A DNA stretch of 64,000 nt from JAXGYV01 sp040772045 (GCA_040772045.1 JAXGYV010000003.1:1-64000); one strand, 5' to 3'. Shown: positions 16,599 through 26,016, counted from the first letter of the stretch. Program-made: numbers and translations. Notes: generated by a model from the sequence alone, not told the origin.

Positions 16599-18215
16599 GT
16601 GACTGGACGCCGCGGATGGATAGTACTAGCCGCACTCACGCCGGGGATGTTCCTCGCCCTGGCCGACGCCACGGTCATGACCATCGCCATCCCGGAGATC
16701 ATCCAACGCTTGGACTCCTCGGTTACGGCCGTCTCCTGGATTCTCAACGGCTACAACCTGGTTCTGACCGTGCTGTTCATGACCATGGGACGCCTGGCCG
16801 ACCGACATGGCCATAAAGGCCTGTTCCTGGCCGGCCTGGGCTTGTTCACCGCGGCCTCGCTGGGCTGCGCCCTCTCGCCGTCGGTGGCGTGGATCGTCGT
16901 CTTTCGTACCGTTCAAGCCACTGGCGCGGCCGCCGTTATCCCCACCTCGCTGACCCTCATCCTCGAGGCTTTCCCCCGCGCGCGCCAGGGCCTGGCCTCC
17001 GGCATGTTCGGCGCCGTCAGCTCGCTCTCCGCCTCCCTCGGACCGGCGCTGGGCGGCCTCATGATCCACCTCGGCGGCTGGGAGTGGATCTTCTTCATCA
17101 ACCTGCCGATCGGATTCTTGGGTATCGCGCTGGTCTCCGTGCTGGTGCCACGCCGCGCGCATGCCAGCGCCGTTACCATGGATTGGGCCGGCGTGGCGCT
17201 CATCACCTCGGGGCTCTTCTGCCTCACCTTCGCCCTCATCGAGGGCAACAACAGCGGCTGGCTCTCTCCTCTCATCGTGGCCCTCCTGCTGACCGCCACG
17301 GCAATGCTCTCGCTGTTCATCTGGCGAGAGCTTCGCGCCAGAGCCCCGCTGTTCGACCTGCGGCTGCTGCGCAACCGGCCCTTCGCCGCGGCCGTCGCCG
17401 GCATGACCACGGTAGACATCGCGTTCATGGGCACCGCGTTCATGCTCGTGATCTACCTCGTGGGGGTGGGCGACTACACGGAGCTACAGGCCGCCTACGT
17501 AGTCACCTTCGTGCCGGCGGCCGGCCTGCTCATCGCGCCCCTCGCCGGCCGCCTCATCGACTCCATCGGGCCACGCACGCTGGCCGCCATAGGCACGGCG
17601 CTCACCGCCGTCGGCCTGTTCCTGCTGGCGCACATGGAACGCGACCCCGCCTTCACCGCCGCCGCGTGGCGTACCGCCCTCGTAGGGGCCGGCTTGGGTA
17701 TCACCATCCCCTCGCTGACCGCCGCCGGCATGAGCGCCATAGGCTCCGCCGTCAAGGGTGTGGGCTCGGGCCTGCTGAACACCGCCCGCCAGCTCGGCTT
17801 TCTCCTCGGCGTGGCTGTACTGGTGGCGGTGTTCTCCGCCACCGTGCATACCGCCGTCGACGACTCGATCGACCAGGCGCAGGTGATCGTCGATCGCCAG
17901 CCGCTGCTCTCGGCGCAGTGGCGTTCCTACATCCTGCGCGCGCTCGAGGATGCGCGCGGCATCGACGCCACCGCCGGCATCGGCGAGATCCGCCGCCTGG
18001 TTCACCCCATCGAGGGCGTGCCCGTGCCGCCGGTGGGTACCGGCGACGCGGTCGCCCTCCTCTCCCTCCGCGAGTCCCTGGAGGCCGTATTCCTGGAAGA
18101 GGTGCGGCAGGCCTTCGGATGGCCCTTCTATACCGCAGCTATTGCCGCACTGCTCAGCCTGCCGCCGGCGCTGCTGCTGCAGCGCCGGCTCCTCCGTCCC
18201 GACACGCCGAGCTAG
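16599..18215 (+). CDS. MFS multidrug exporter, DHA2 family (14 helices)
   Basis: 538 residues from a GTG with GAGGAG six bases upstream. Fourteen hydrophobic segments with the DHA2 signatures ADATVMTIAIPEI in helix 1, WILNGYNLVLTVLFMTMGRLADRHGHK (motif A) and GAVSSLSASLGPALGGLMIH (motif C, an antiporter hallmark). Proteins such as EmrB and QacA export lipophilic drugs by proton antiport. The long loop before the last helix is usual. It is divergent from the Nif3-RNase HI gene and convergent with sucD; no local regulator is seen. Confidence 0.88.
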   Translation: MTGRRGWIVLAALTPGMFLALADATVMTIAIPEIIQRLDSSVTAVSWILNGYNLVLTVLFMTMGRLADRHGHKGLFLAGLGLFTAASLGCALSPSVAWIVVFRTVQATGAAAVIPTSLTLILEAFPRARQGLASGMFGAVSSLSASLGPALGGLMIHLGGWEWIFFINLPIGFLGIALVSVLVPRRAHASAVTMDWAGVALITSGLFCLTFALIEGNNSGWLSPLIVALLLTATAMLSLFIWRELRARAPLFDLRLLRNRPFAAAVAGMTTVDIAFMGTAFMLVIYLVGVGDYTELQAAYVVTFVPAAGLLIAPLAGRLIDSIGPRTLAAIGTALTAVGLFLLAHMERDPAFTAAAWRTALVGAGLGITIPSLTAAGMSAIGSAVKGVGSGLLNTARQLGFLLGVAVLVAVFSATVHTAVDDSIDQAQVIVDRQPLLSAQWRSYILRALEDARGIDATAGIGEIRRLVHPIEGVPVPPVGTGDAVALLSLRESLEAVFLEEVRQAFGWPFYTAAIAALLSLPPALLLQRRLLRPDTPS

Positions 18216-18256
18216 CGGAGCACGGGACATCCGTCCTGCGCACCCGCCCCCACTCC

Positions 18257-19135
18257 TCAGCCTCCGGCCAGCCGCCGAGCGACCAAGTCAGCCACCTCGC
18301 TGGGGCTGGCCGCCACCTGGATGCCCGCCTCCTCGAGCGCCGCGCGCTTGGCCTGCGCCGTGCCCGCCGAGCCCGCGACGATGGCTCCGGCGTGGCCCAT
18401 CTGGCGCCCCGGTGGCGCCGTGAAGCCAGCGATGTAGGCGACCACCGGGGTGCTCATCCGCGCGGCGACGTAGGCGGCCGCCAGCTCCTCGTCCGAGCCG
18501 CCGATCTCGCCGACGAGCACGACCAGATCGGTCTGGGGATCGACCTCGAACAGGGCGAGGATGTCGATGAAGCTCGAGCCCGGCAGAGCGTCGCCACCGA
18601 TGCCCACGGCAGTCGATTGACCGAGACCCCGCGCGTTGAGGGCGTGGGCGATCTCGTAGGTGAGTGTGCCCGAGCGACTGATGAGCCCGATGCGCCCTGG
18701 AGCAAAGGCGTCGCTGGGCATGATGCCCACACTGGCTTTGCCGGGGCTGATGATGCCGGGGCAGTTGGGACCGATCATGCGTACGTCGGGGTGCGCGCGC
18801 AGGAGGGCGCACACGCGCAGCATGTCGTGCACGGGGATGCCCTCAGTGATGGTGACGATGATCGTGATCCCAGCGGCGATGGCCTCAGCGATGGCGTCGG
18901 CGCACAAGCGCGCCGGCACCAGGATCAGGGAGACGGTAGCCCCGGTCTGCTCCACGGCGCCGGCTACGCTGTCGAAGACGGGAATGCCCTCTACGGACTG
19001 ACCCCCCTTGCCCGGCGTCACGCCAGCCACTACCGCTGTTCCGTAGGCACGGTTGCGCAGCGCGTGGAAGCGCCCCTCGCGGCCAGTGAGGCCCTGGACC
19101 AGTACCTTACTGCGCTCGTCGATCAGGATCGACAT
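18257..19135 (-). CDS. sucD: Succinate-CoA ligase, alpha subunit
   Basis: 292 residues from MSILIDERSKVLVQGLTGREG. The CoA-binding Rossmann part is followed by IGPNCPGIISPGKASVGIMP and the phosphohistidine loop GHAGAIVAGSAGTA near the C-terminus. It overlaps the end of sucC by 13 bases. With SucC it forms succinate, CoA and ATP or GTP from succinyl-CoA. It is the last gene of the korDABC-sucCD operon, which ties it to 2-oxoglutarate oxidation. The length matches the family. Confidence 0.93.
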   Translation of the reverse strand: MSILIDERSKVLVQGLTGREGRFHALRNRAYGTAVVAGVTPGKGGQSVEGIPVFDSVAGAVEQTGATVSLILVPARLCADAIAEAIAAGITIIVTITEGIPVHDMLRVCALLRAHPDVRMIGPNCPGIISPGKASVGIMPSDAFAPGRIGLISRSGTLTYEIAHALNARGLGQSTAVGIGGDALPGSSFIDILALFEVDPQTDLVVLVGEIGGSDEELAAAYVAARMSTPVVAYIAGFTAPPGRQMGHAGAIVAGSAGTAQAKRAALEEAGIQVAASPSEVADLVARRLAGG

Positions 19136-20280
19136 GGAGAGATCCCTCCTTCGGCGGCGAGACGCACGGCCAGTGAGGCCGCCTCCCACATGGAGCCCTC
19201 CACCGCCACGGCCGGCAGCCGCGCGCCGGCGAGCATCGCCAGCCCCTCTTCGGCGTTGGTGCCCGCCAGCCGCACTACTACGGGCAGTGCGGGACGCAGT
19301 TGCTCGAAGGCCAGCAGCAGGCCACGCGCGACCTCGTCGCAGCGCGTGATGCCACCGAAGACGTTCACGAACACGACCGCGCTGCGCTGGTCGGCGAGGA
19401 CGACCTCGAAAGCGTCGACGATGCGCTGCGCGCTGGCCCCTCCGCCGATGTCGAGGAAGTTGGCGGCCGCGCCGCCGACCTCGGCGATCAAATCGAGCGT
19501 GCTCATCACCAGGCCGGCGCCGTTACCCAGCACACCGACCTGGCCGTTGAGCCGCACGTACGGTAAGCCCTTCTCGGCGGCCAGCCGTTCGAGCGGATCG
19601 GTCGGCGCCGCGCCGCGCGAGCCGGCCAGCTCCGGATGGCGGAACAGCGCTGCATTGTCGACGCTCACCTTGGCGTCCAGCGCCAGCGCCTCGCCCTCGA
19701 CGATGGTCAGCGGGTTGATCTCGAGCAGCGTCGCCTCGCTGGCGCGGAAAGCCTGCCAGAGGCGCGCGCCCAGCTCACCGATGACCCGCGCCGCGGCGAT
19801 GCCCAGCGCGGCGCAGGCCGTGCGAGCGACGTAGTCGCTCCACCCGAAGGCGGGATCGATGTGTACGCTGGCGAGCGCATCCGGCTCCTGCGCCGCCAGT
19901 TGCTCGATGTCCATCCCGCCGCGGCGCGAGAGCAGCAGCAGCGGGCGGCGGGCGGCGCGGTCCAGCAGGATGGCCATGTAGAGCTCCTCGGAAACATCGA
20001 CCGCCTCCTCGACGAGCACCTCCGCAACGGCGTGGCCGCGGATGCTCATCGCCAGGATGCGCCGCGCCGCCGCGGCCACCGCGGCGGCGTCCTGCGCCCG
20101 CAGGATGCCGCCGGCCTTGCCCCTGCCGCCGATGGGTACCTGAGCCTTCACCACACACGGTCCGCCGAGCTGACGCGCCTGCTCGGCGGCGGCCGCCGGC
20201 GTATCGGCAAGGCCGCCGCGCGGCGTACGGACACCGAAGGAGCGCAGCAACGCCTTGCCCTCATGCTCCAAGAGATCCAT
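19123..20280 (-). CDS. sucC: Succinate-CoA ligase, beta subunit (ATP-grasp)
   Basis: 385 residues. The ATP-grasp part contains VVKAQVPIGGRGKAGGI, the metal-binding segment EINPLTIVEGEALALDAKVSVDN, and the CoA-ligase domain NFLDIGGGASAQRIVDAFE and VFVNVFGGITRCDEVARGL. It binds the nucleotide and succinate. Its start follows korC by two bases and it overlaps sucD. The order after the oxidoreductase genes suggests coordinated production of both enzymes. Confidence 0.93.
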   Translation of the reverse strand: MDLLEHEGKALLRSFGVRTPRGGLADTPAAAAEQARQLGGPCVVKAQVPIGGRGKAGGILRAQDAAAVAAAARRILAMSIRGHAVAEVLVEEAVDVSEELYMAILLDRAARRPLLLLSRRGGMDIEQLAAQEPDALASVHIDPAFGWSDYVARTACAALGIAAARVIGELGARLWQAFRASEATLLEINPLTIVEGEALALDAKVSVDNAALFRHPELAGSRGAAPTDPLERLAAEKGLPYVRLNGQVGVLGNGAGLVMSTLDLIAEVGGAAANFLDIGGGASAQRIVDAFEVVLADQRSAVVFVNVFGGITRCDEVARGLLLAFEQLRPALPVVVRLAGTNAEEGLAMLAGARLPAVAVEGSMWEAASLAVRLAAEGGISPCRS

Positions 20281-20282
20281 GG

Positions 20283-20879
20283 CTAGCAGGCCTCTACCTG
20301 CAAAGGCGTTGCGTAGCCGAGCTCCAGCGCTCGCTGGTTGAGCTCGAGCAGCTTGGCGGGCAGACGGCGCGCCAGCGCCGCGAACAGCACCTCTCTCTCC
20401 ACCACGCGCGAGTGCGCCGCGAGTGCGCCGAGGGCGACGATATTGGCGACCACCGTGCGGCCGAGCTGCTCGCTGGCGAGCTGGGTGAACGGAGCTCCCA
20501 AGATCTGCACGCCAGCGATCGCGGTTGGCTTCACGAGCCCGCTGTCGACGTAAATCACGCTGCCTGGCCCGGCCTGCCGCGCGTACTTATCGAAAGCCGG
20601 CTGCGAGAGGCAGAGCGTGAGGTGCGCCAGACGCACCTCAGGGTAGTCGATCTCCGCATCGCTGATGATGACCTCGGCCTTGGAGGCGCCGCCGCGGGCC
20701 TCGGGGCCATAGCTCTGTGTCTGCACCACCTGCTTACCGGCCTGCAGTGCGGCGGCGGCCAGCAGGGCGGCGGCCAGCAGGATACCCTGGCCGCCGGAGC
20801 CCGACAGGCGCAGCTCCAGATACGTGGTCTGCTGCTCGTTCTGCGAAGCGCAGAGGGGAGCCTTAGCTTTGCTGGGCAT
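20283..20879 (-). CDS. korC: 2-oxoacid:ferredoxin oxidoreductase, gamma subunit
   Basis: 198 residues with the gamma-subunit core SGSGGQGILLAAALLA, the QTQSYGPEARGGASKAEVIIS segment and VVANIVALGALAA. The N-terminus overlaps the end of korB by 17 bases. Together with the alpha, beta and ferredoxin subunits it makes the heterotetrameric KGOR type that converts 2-oxoglutarate and CoA to succinyl-CoA with reduction of ferredoxin. The 2-oxoglutarate preference is inferred from the linked sucCD. Confidence 0.9.
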   Translation of the reverse strand: MPSKAKAPLCASQNEQQTTYLELRLSGSGGQGILLAAALLAAAALQAGKQVVQTQSYGPEARGGASKAEVIISDAEIDYPEVRLAHLTLCLSQPAFDKYARQAGPGSVIYVDSGLVKPTAIAGVQILGAPFTQLASEQLGRTVVANIVALGALAAHSRVVEREVLFAALARRLPAKLLELNQRALELGYATPLQVEAC

Positions 20880-21759
20880 GGGCGATCACCCTCTCATAGG
20901 CCACGGAGTACTCCTCGCGTTCGACGTGGTACAGCACACCGACCGGGTAACGCTCCTTCAAGCGAGGCCCGACGAGGTCGGACTTCTCTACCGGCACCGC
21001 TCGCTCGCGCTGCCGCAGCAGCATCTCCGCCGGAGTGCCGGCCTTGTTCTGGCGACCGTAGTACGTCGGGCAGATCACCATCGCCTCGATGAAGGCGAAG
21101 CCCTGGTGAGCGATCCCGCCGGCGATCAGCCGGGCGAGCTGCAGGTAGTTGTACGTAGTGCCGCGGGCCACGTAGGTGGCGCCCGCGGCGTGGGCCAGTT
21201 CACAGGTATCGAAAGCTTGCTCGACGTTGCCGTAGGTACTGGTGGTCGAACGATCGCCCTCGAAGGTCGTGGGGCTCATCTGCCCCCCGGTCATGCCGTA
21301 AATGCTGTTGTTGAACACGATGGCCGTGAGGTCGAGATTACGCCGAGCAGCATGGATGAGGTGGTTGCCGCCGATGGCCATGCAGTCGCCGTCGCCCATC
21401 ACCACCACGACGTGGAGTTGCGGATCGGCGAGCTTGGCTCCAGTGGCCACTGCCAACGCGCGACCGTGCGTGGTATGCACACTGGAGAAGTCCAGGTACT
21501 GCACGATGCGCCCGCAACAACCGATACCGGCGACCAGGGTCACCTTGTCCAAGTCGAGCGTGCTCTCCGGGGCGCTGTGGAGGTTCAGCAAGGCATCGAC
21601 GATGGCCCGTAAGACAACGCCATTGGTGCAGCCTGGGCACCAGATGGTCTTCGGTGTGATCAGGTGCCGCGTGATCTCTTCGGTAGAGCGCGGGCGGATC
21701 TTGGGCGAGTGGGGCTGCGACGGCATCTCGATGCGCCGCTCGTCAATCAGGGCGCTCAC
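20863..21759 (-). CDS. korB: 2-oxoacid:ferredoxin oxidoreductase, beta subunit (TPP-binding)
   Basis: 298 residues. It has WCPGCTNGVVLRAI (cluster cysteines), GIGCCGRIVQYLDFSSVHTT, the TPP/Mg motif VVMGDGDCMAIGGNH and NNSIYGMTGGQMSPTT, then the C-terminal EAMVICPTYYGRQNK. This is the thiamine-diphosphate subunit where the 2-oxoacid is decarboxylated. It starts one base from the end of korA. The extended N-terminus before the first cysteine pair is normal for KorB. Confidence 0.92.
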   Translation of the reverse strand: MSALIDERRIEMPSQPHSPKIRPRSTEEITRHLITPKTIWCPGCTNGVVLRAIVDALLNLHSAPESTLDLDKVTLVAGIGCCGRIVQYLDFSSVHTTHGRALAVATGAKLADPQLHVVVVMGDGDCMAIGGNHLIHAARRNLDLTAIVFNNSIYGMTGGQMSPTTFEGDRSTTSTYGNVEQAFDTCELAHAAGATYVARGTTYNYLQLARLIAGGIAHQGFAFIEAMVICPTYYGRQNKAGTPAEMLLRQRERAVPVEKSDLVGPRLKERYPVGVLYHVEREEYSVAYERVIAHAQQS

Positions 21760-21760
21760 G

Positions 21761-22921
21761 CTAGGCCTCCCAGTGATGGTAGTAGAACTGCGCTTTGATG
21801 AGCTCCTGGATCTCCTCGGGAGTGATCAGGCGCCCATCGATGCGGCCGTAGTCGACGACCTCGGCGGCGCCGCGTACCGCGGCCTGTACTTCCCAGGCGA
21901 TCTGGCGCAGGTTCATCTCGGGCACGATCACGGTACGAACCTGGCGAGCCATGCGCTCCACGGCCGCCGTGGGGAAGGGCCAGAGGGTGATCGGACGGAC
22001 CAGGCCGACCCTTACGCCGGAGCGACGAGCCCAGCGCATGGCCGCCTTGGCCGCCCGGGCAACCGAGCCGTAGGCGAAGATGGCCACCTCGGCATCCTCC
22101 ATGCAGAGCTCCTCGACGCGCACGATCTCCGCGGCATGGCAGTAGATCTTCTGCCGCAAGTAGCTGCCGAGCTCCTGGGCCACCGCGGGAGTGGCGGTGT
22201 CGGGCCGGCCGCTCTGGCGGTCGTACACCAGCCCAGTGACACGGACCTTGAACTTCGAGCCCAGCGGCGGCCGGGGCAGGATGTTGTCGACCGTGGAGAC
22301 CAGACTCCGATACTCCTCGGGGCTGCAGTTCGGCTGCCGGCGCTCGACGATCTCGAGCTCCTCCGGCAGCGGAAGGGCGACGCCCTCGCGCATATGGCCG
22401 ACCATCGCGTCGGAGAGCACCACCACTGGCGTGCGATAGCGCTCGGCCAGATTGAAGGCCTCCACCGTAAGGCGGAAGCACTCCTCTACCGAGGAGGGGC
22501 AGAGGGCGATGATGGAGTGCTCGCCGTGGGTCCCCCAGCGAGCCTGCATCACATCGCCCTGGGCGGGATCGGTGGGCAGCCCTGTCGAAGGCCCCCCGCG
22601 CATCACGTTGATGATGACGCAGGGCACCTGGGCCATGGCAGCATGGCCGATGTTCTCCTGCATGAGAGAGAAACCGGGGCCGGAGGTAGCCGTGAGCGCT
22701 TTGGCGCCGGCCAGCGAGGCGCCGATCACGGCCGCCATGGAGGCGATCTCGTCTTCCATCTGGATGAAGGTACCGCCGACACGCGGCATCAGCCGCGAGA
22801 GCTCCTCGGCGATCTCCGTCGAGGGCGTAATCGGATACCCGGCGAAGAAGCGCGCTCCGGCGGCGATCGCGCCCTCGGCACAGGCCTCGTTGCCTTGCAG
22901 TAGTCGGAGAGGTTGCGGCAT
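21761..22921 (-). CDS. korA: 2-oxoacid:ferredoxin oxidoreductase, alpha subunit
   Basis: 386 residues. It begins LQGNEACAEGAIAAGARFF, followed by GYPITPSTEIAEELSRLMP (the YPITPST motif), SIAAVIGASLAGAKALTATSGPGFSL-like sequence and GGPSTGLPT, which are the hallmarks of domain I. The C-terminal part has the helical domain with VPEMNLRQIAWEV. Its ATG overlaps the korD stop codon. Along with KorB it forms the catalytic core. A pyruvate or branched-chain role is possible but less likely given the sucCD linkage. Confidence 0.92.
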   Translation of the reverse strand: MPQPLRLLQGNEACAEGAIAAGARFFAGYPITPSTEIAEELSRLMPRVGGTFIQMEDEIASMAAVIGASLAGAKALTATSGPGFSLMQENIGHAAMAQVPCVIINVMRGGPSTGLPTDPAQGDVMQARWGTHGEHSIIALCPSSVEECFRLTVEAFNLAERYRTPVVVLSDAMVGHMREGVALPLPEELEIVERRQPNCSPEEYRSLVSTVDNILPRPPLGSKFKVRVTGLVYDRQSGRPDTATPAVAQELGSYLRQKIYCHAAEIVRVEELCMEDAEVAIFAYGSVARAAKAAMRWARRSGVRVGLVRPITLWPFPTAAVERMARQVRTVIVPEMNLRQIAWEVQAAVRGAAEVVDYGRIDGRLITPEEIQELIKAQFYYHHWEA

Positions 22922-23199
22922 CAGTCGATCGCCTCCTCCGCCACCAGAGCCTCTTCGCCCTCTGCTTCGATGCGGATGGCGAAGTCGGGGCAGTGCAACT
23001 CACAAGCTCGACACAAGGTGCACTCCTCCGGCCGTGCGATCCGTGGCGGACCGCCCGCCACGCCCTCGAGGACATCGTGCGGGCAGAGCGCCACACAGAT
23101 ACCGCAGGCTTTGCAGAGGACGGGGTCGAGTACCACGGTACCGGCACATCGCGCTGCTCGGCCCCTCTTCCCCAACTCACTGGTCATGTTGGCGATCAT
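22921..23199 (-). CDS. korD: 2-oxoacid:ferredoxin oxidoreductase, ferredoxin-like delta subunit
   Basis: About 92 residues; the start may be the ATG at 23199 or that at 23187. Two cluster motifs, CKACGICVALCP and CTLCRACELHCP, bind two 4Fe-4S clusters that carry electrons out of the TPP subunit. It is the first gene of the six-gene operon and overlaps korA by one base. A longer in-frame N-terminal extension is arginine-rich and unlike the family, so I leave it out. Confidence 0.85.
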   Translation of the reverse strand: MIANMTSELGKRGRAARCAGTVVLDPVLCKACGICVALCPHDVLEGVAGGPPRIARPEECTLCRACELHCPDFAIRIEAEGEEALVAEEAID

Positions 23200-23456
23200 C
23201 TCCCTCTCGTCGCAGTTGCGGAATGCGGTACGTGCCCTCGCTCTCCCCTGCCTGCGGGATGAGCGATCGGCGTGCCTCTCTTCGTCGCCCATCGTACGCT
23301 CCCTCTGCGCCCTAGTCCTCTACTTCTGCTCCGGGATGATGGACCGACATCAGCGACACCTCACGATCCCACTCGGGAAGGCGAGAAGCGGCGACAAACC
23401 TGGCTATCAATCGACATTCACCGAGCTCGCTCTCTGTGTGGATTGTGGTACGACTC

Positions 23457-23485
23457 TTGCAGTTATCGTGTGTTCAGATTAGTGT
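23457..23485 (+). promoter_or_regulatory. Candidate promoter of the BlaI-type regulator
   Basis: TTGCAG at 23457-23462 and TAGTGT at 23480-23485 are spaced by 17 bases, 33 bases before the GTG. The octamer GTGTTCAG occurs at about 23469 and again at about 23520, so it might be part of an autoregulatory operator. The rest of the 23.2-23.5 kb gap shows nothing clear. Confidence 0.4.
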
Positions 23486-23517
23486 GCCCGCAACCTGGTT
23501 TAGGCGTGAGAGGCAAG

Positions 23518-23952
23518 GTGTGTTCAGTGGACAAGTCTTGGGTGTCATGGCGAACCTCCGCGAGAGGCGCATCCTTCACCGCAATTGGGCCGCTCGAGGC
23601 CAGCATTCTGGCAGCTATATGGGAGCGAGACCCAGAGGCTGTGCGCGTGCGCGACATCTACGAGCATCTGCGCGAAAAACGCACGATCGCCTACACGACC
23701 GTCATGGCGGTCATGGGCAACCTGGCGAAGAAGGGCCTCCTGACGTGCGACAAGACGGGCGTCACTTACCTCTACCGGGCGGCGATCCCCGCCGATCAAG
23801 TTGCCGGCGAAGCGCTCGCCAGCCTGGTGACGATCCTCTACCGGGGGCGCACGGGTGCAGCGGCGGCGCACCTCCTGGGTCTCGAAGGAGAGCTCACGGA
23901 GGAGCAGCTCGAGCAGCTTCGCGACTACGCAGGCGGACTGCTGAAAAGCTAG
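23518..23952 (+). CDS. BlaI/MecI/CopY-family transcriptional repressor
   Basis: 144 residues from a GTG with GAGAGG four bases upstream; the start is uncertain. The winged helix reads LEASILAAIWERDPEAVRVRDIYEHL and KRTIAYTTVMAVMGNLAKKGLL, and the C-terminal dimerisation helix ends LEQLRDYAGGLLKS. BlaI-type repressors bind palindromes and are released by proteolysis or by a metal. No linked BlaR/MecR protease or copper ATPase gene is present, so its target is unknown. It stands alone between the divergent kor operon and a convergent glycosyltransferase. Confidence 0.82.
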   Translation: MCSVDKSWVSWRTSARGASFTAIGPLEASILAAIWERDPEAVRVRDIYEHLREKRTIAYTTVMAVMGNLAKKGLLTCDKTGVTYLYRAAIPADQVAGEALASLVTILYRGRTGAAAAHLLGLEGELTEEQLEQLRDYAGGLLKS

Positions 23953-24022
23953 CGGACGACCGCGCCGGCATCTCGCACAGACGCCCCCCAACAGCCAGCT
24001 CCTCGCGAGCTGCCTTGGATAT

Positions 24023-24065
24023 AACACGGAGAAGGCCCCGGAGGAACCGGGGCCTTCTCCGTGTT
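24023..24065. terminator. Bidirectional terminator between blaI-like gene and glycosyltransferase
   Basis: Perfect 19-bp inverted repeat (24023-24041 with 24047-24065, loop of five). It lies 70 bases after the regulator stop and about 130 bases after the stop of the convergent glycosyltransferase. There is no long T-run on either side. Confidence 0.75.
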
Positions 24066-24195
24066 GTGTGGGGATCGTCTCGCTTCGACCTCACAGCAAA
24101 GGGGCATCGTCAGTATCGTCCGCGACTGTTGAGTTCGTGTGAAGCGGCGATAACGCTGCGTTAAGCGTGAGAAGTGCAGCGACAGCCGAATCTGG

Positions 24196-26016
24196 CTATG
24201 TTCCGGCAGAGGGAAGCACGCGAAGCACCTCCCAGAGGCGACCCTTCGCCCACCATATGTCCATTCCATCGTCAACCAGCTCTCGCGTGGTACGCAGCAG
24301 AGTAAGCGGCGCTCGCCAGTTGGGCACGGACTTGAGCGGCGCACTGACGCTCGCATAGCACGATCCCGGGAGAAGCCGCGGCAACCAAGCGTCTGGTTTA
24401 CTGAGCAGCGAGTCCGGCGCGTCCGCATACACGGCGACATCATCGGGCACGCGCCAGATCACCGGCAGCAGTCGCCCACGAGCAACGGTATTCACTACCA
24501 GCACACGCGCGTTGGTGGGAAACGGTTCTAGCTGAACGCCCGCCGGCGCGCGCACGGCCACGAGATAGGCAGCGGGCACCACGATCCAGAGGGTCAGCAG
24601 TACTGCCATGGCAACTCCGGCGCGTCCCAGTGCCTTGAAGGCCAGCATGACCGCTAGGGCCAGTAGAGGCCACAGGATGGCCAGATAACGACCTCCCGTG
24701 GCAAAGGCTGGTACCTGGAACATCAGGTACGGCAACAGCGTGGTAGCAGCCGCAACACCGAGGAACGCGAGGAAAACCCAAGTCTCTCTGCGAACCGTCC
24801 GCAGTCTTCGCAGTAGACGGCTCCTTACGCCGGGCAGCAGGACAGCAACCCCCAACCCGAGCAGCACAACGAATGTCGCCAGGCACACGTACTTGCCCGA
24901 ATGGGCGGTTCCGTGCATTGTGAACCCCGCCTCCGGTCCGGGAACCGTGTAATGGAAGAACGACTGCAAGGCCAGGCGTACGGAGTCAACCCTCTGGACA
25001 AAGAGCCGCAGAGTACCCCCATGCGCTTGTGCCCGCTGGCTCGTGAACGATTGGAGAAAGCCCGGGTTGAGCGCAATCGCCAGCAGAACCCCCGCAGCCA
25101 TCGCTCCCAGAACGGTGAGAAGACGCCGCCGGTTACGCCAAAGCGAGAGTGCGAACAGTACCGCCGTACCCGCCGCGAAGGCGACAAACTCGTAGTGAGT
25201 CAGAAAACAGGCGGCAGTGAGAACCGCAAGAGCGATCGTGTCCCCGACTCGGAGGCGTGTATCCCTGTCCGCCAGCCGGAGCGATACGAGGACAAAGAGT
25301 ACCGCGAAGAGTGCGAACACGTCGTAGTGCCGAGCCATTCTCGAGGTAACCACAACTGGGTACGAGCAAGCCCAGATCACCGCCGCCAGAGCCGCGTAAC
25401 GCGCGTCGCCGATAACCCGACGGCCAAGCACGAACACGAAGATCCCCGTCGTCACCGCCAAGATGAGATTGAGGAGTGGCCCGGTCCACAGATGCAAGCC
25501 CACGAGCCAGACCCACGCGTGCAGAACCCAGAAGTACAGGGGCGGATGGTTATCTGTGTGATTCAGACCTGCCGTAATGCGACCGTAGCCCCAGAAGCCG
25601 TCGGGCACCATCATGTTCTTCCACTGGGCCGCCGTGACCCATCGACCAGCCAGGCCCTCGCCCACCACTGTCAAGGAGTACTCGTCCTCGTGCCCCGCAG
25701 CAGCCAGATAGGAGATGGCCTCGTCATGCCCCATGCCGCGCTTGAGATGCATGTCGCCCAAACGCAGAGCGGTGGCAAGCGCAAGCCCAGCGCACAGCAC
25801 GGCCACTGCAAGAGGCCACCGCTGCAAACGAATCGCTCGCCAGCGGCGAGATGCGGCTATCTTCAACAGGACCCCCTCCGCGCACGCTCGGCGTGCTCCA
25901 GCACCGTACCTGCCAATGCCCAGCACGCTCTCATGATATTCACAGGCCGGTGCGACTGGCGACCCCGGCCTTGCGCGCTTGCGCGCCGGACGCGGCAGTT
26001 CCCTGAGTAACGCCAT
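24196..26016 (-). CDS. GT39-like membrane glycosyltransferase (mannosyltransferase fold)
   Basis: 606 residues from an ATG with AGGAG seven bases upstream; a TTG at 25866 with GGAGG would remove an arginine-rich 50-residue leader and may be the true start. After the first helix comes MGHDEAISYL, the acidic loop of GT-C enzymes, then NHTDNHPPLYFWVLHAWVWLVG, a strong match to the first loop and second helix of the PMT/ArnT clan. About ten more helices follow and a soluble tail of about 110 residues. Such proteins transfer a sugar from a polyprenyl phosphate to a protein or lipid outside the membrane. It has no partner genes nearby; substrate unknown. Confidence 0.78.
   Translation of the reverse strand: MALLRELPRPARKRARPGSPVAPACEYHESVLGIGRYGAGARRACAEGVLLKIAASRRWRAIRLQRWPLAVAVLCAGLALATALRLGDMHLKRGMGHDEAISYLAAAGHEDEYSLTVVGEGLAGRWVTAAQWKNMMVPDGFWGYGRITAGLNHTDNHPPLYFWVLHAWVWLVGLHLWTGPLLNLILAVTTGIFVFVLGRRVIGDARYAALAAVIWACSYPVVVTSRMARHYDVFALFAVLFVLVSLRLADRDTRLRVGDTIALAVLTAACFLTHYEFVAFAAGTAVLFALSLWRNRRRLLTVLGAMAAGVLLAIALNPGFLQSFTSQRAQAHGGTLRLFVQRVDSVRLALQSFFHYTVPGPEAGFTMHGTAHSGKYVCLATFVVLLGLGVAVLLPGVRSRLLRRLRTVRRETWVFLAFLGVAAATTLLPYLMFQVPAFATGGRYLAILWPLLALAVMLAFKALGRAGVAMAVLLTLWIVVPAAYLVAVRAPAGVQLEPFPTNARVLVVNTVARGRLLPVIWRVPDDVAVYADAPDSLLSKPDAWLPRLLPGSCYASVSAPLKSVPNWRAPLTLLRTTRELVDDGMDIWWAKGRLWEVLRVLPSAGT

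Noticed and set aside
16889..19834. 981-codon open frame on the plus strand
   Set aside because: It overlaps the DHA2 exporter in another frame and sucD/sucC antisense; composition is arginine/proline-rich and shows no domain. Shadow of GC-rich coding sequence.
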